DNA of 40,117 nucleotides from a virus, in the IMG/VR virus record IMGVR_UViG_3300020170_000014, positions 1 through 40,117 of that record, one strand, 5' to 3'. The notes under the pieces were generated by a model, which worked only from the letters and a program-made list of their open reading frames with translations, searched no databases and was not told the origin of the DNA. A program made the position numbers and the translations under genes. Below are positions 39,992 through 40,117 of this stretch, one piece after another; position 1 is the stretch's first letter; every line of letters begins with the position of its first letter.

Positions 39992-40117
39992 AAACAAATT
40001 ATTCCCAAAAGAAAGCAGGAATAAAGAATGAATTTTAATTTCATACGTAACCTATAATTAGCTATATTAAGTCGCGATATCTCCGACTCTCTTACTATTA
40101 TATCCTTCACTGAGTAT
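39992..40117. repeat. Terminal direct repeat, right copy
   Basis: Identical to 8-133; shows that the sequence closes into a circle. Confidence 0.9.

Overview
The window looks like the complete genome of an uncultivated, short-tailed (podovirus-like) dsDNA phage, assembled as a circle. Bases 8-133 and 39992-40117 are identical (126 bp), so the two ends overlap. Every gene I can support lies on the minus strand, so the natural reading direction is the reverse complement. Genes are packed, with many ATGA or TGATG stop/start overlaps, and Shine-Dalgarno sites are common. The standard code works throughout. I see no tRNA, integrase, DNA polymerase, primase, helicase or RNA polymerase gene. The host cannot be named. 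Two peptidoglycan hydrolases and an LPXTG-like (LPATG) surface protein hint at a host with an accessible wall and sortases, either Gram-positive or a candidate-phylum bacterium; this is inference.

In transcription order the circle starts at about 1322. A consensus promoter (TTGACA / 17 bp / TATTGT) ends exactly 6 nt before the ATG of a ribbon-helix-helix regulator gene. The early block then runs through two small genes and an SSB-like gene (148-705), across the contig join, and down from 39962. It includes an alanine-repeat protein, the LPATG surface protein, a NinG/HNH-like nuclease, a protein-kinase-fold protein with its own strong promoter, and then about 20 small unknown genes (30.5-37 kb), among them duplicated, fused and membrane micro-genes.

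Next comes a GroES-GroEL pair (28673-30560), then small Cys-rich and membrane genes, TerS, TerL and two Zn-ribbon genes, and the portal. Between portal and scaffold sits an HTH (Rep-like) gene carrying 53-bp-spaced DNA repeats and a structured leader, a likely replication origin module. Scaffold, major capsid, decoration/fibre-type proteins, a neck protein, LamG adhesins, a long glycine-rich tail spike, internal (ejected) virion proteins and a lysis cassette follow. The late unit ends at a clear intrinsic terminator (1335-1369), directly in front of the early promoter, so the genome is one unidirectional transcription circle.

The most interesting points are these: (1) both chaperonin subunits in a genome of only about 40 kb, with a near-palindromic 16-bp operator at the chaperonin operon that recurs inside the kinase-gene promoter; (2) a recurring promoter type, extended -10 (TGN-TATACT-like) exactly 6 nt before an ATG, implying leaderless mRNAs; (3) terminator-like hairpins with U-tracts that abut or closely precede the start codons of several late genes; (4) an iteron set inside the HTH gene that shifts reading frame, plus a pseudoknot-capable leader with an anti-Shine-Dalgarno sequence; and (5) many membrane and zinc microproteins of 16-59 residues.
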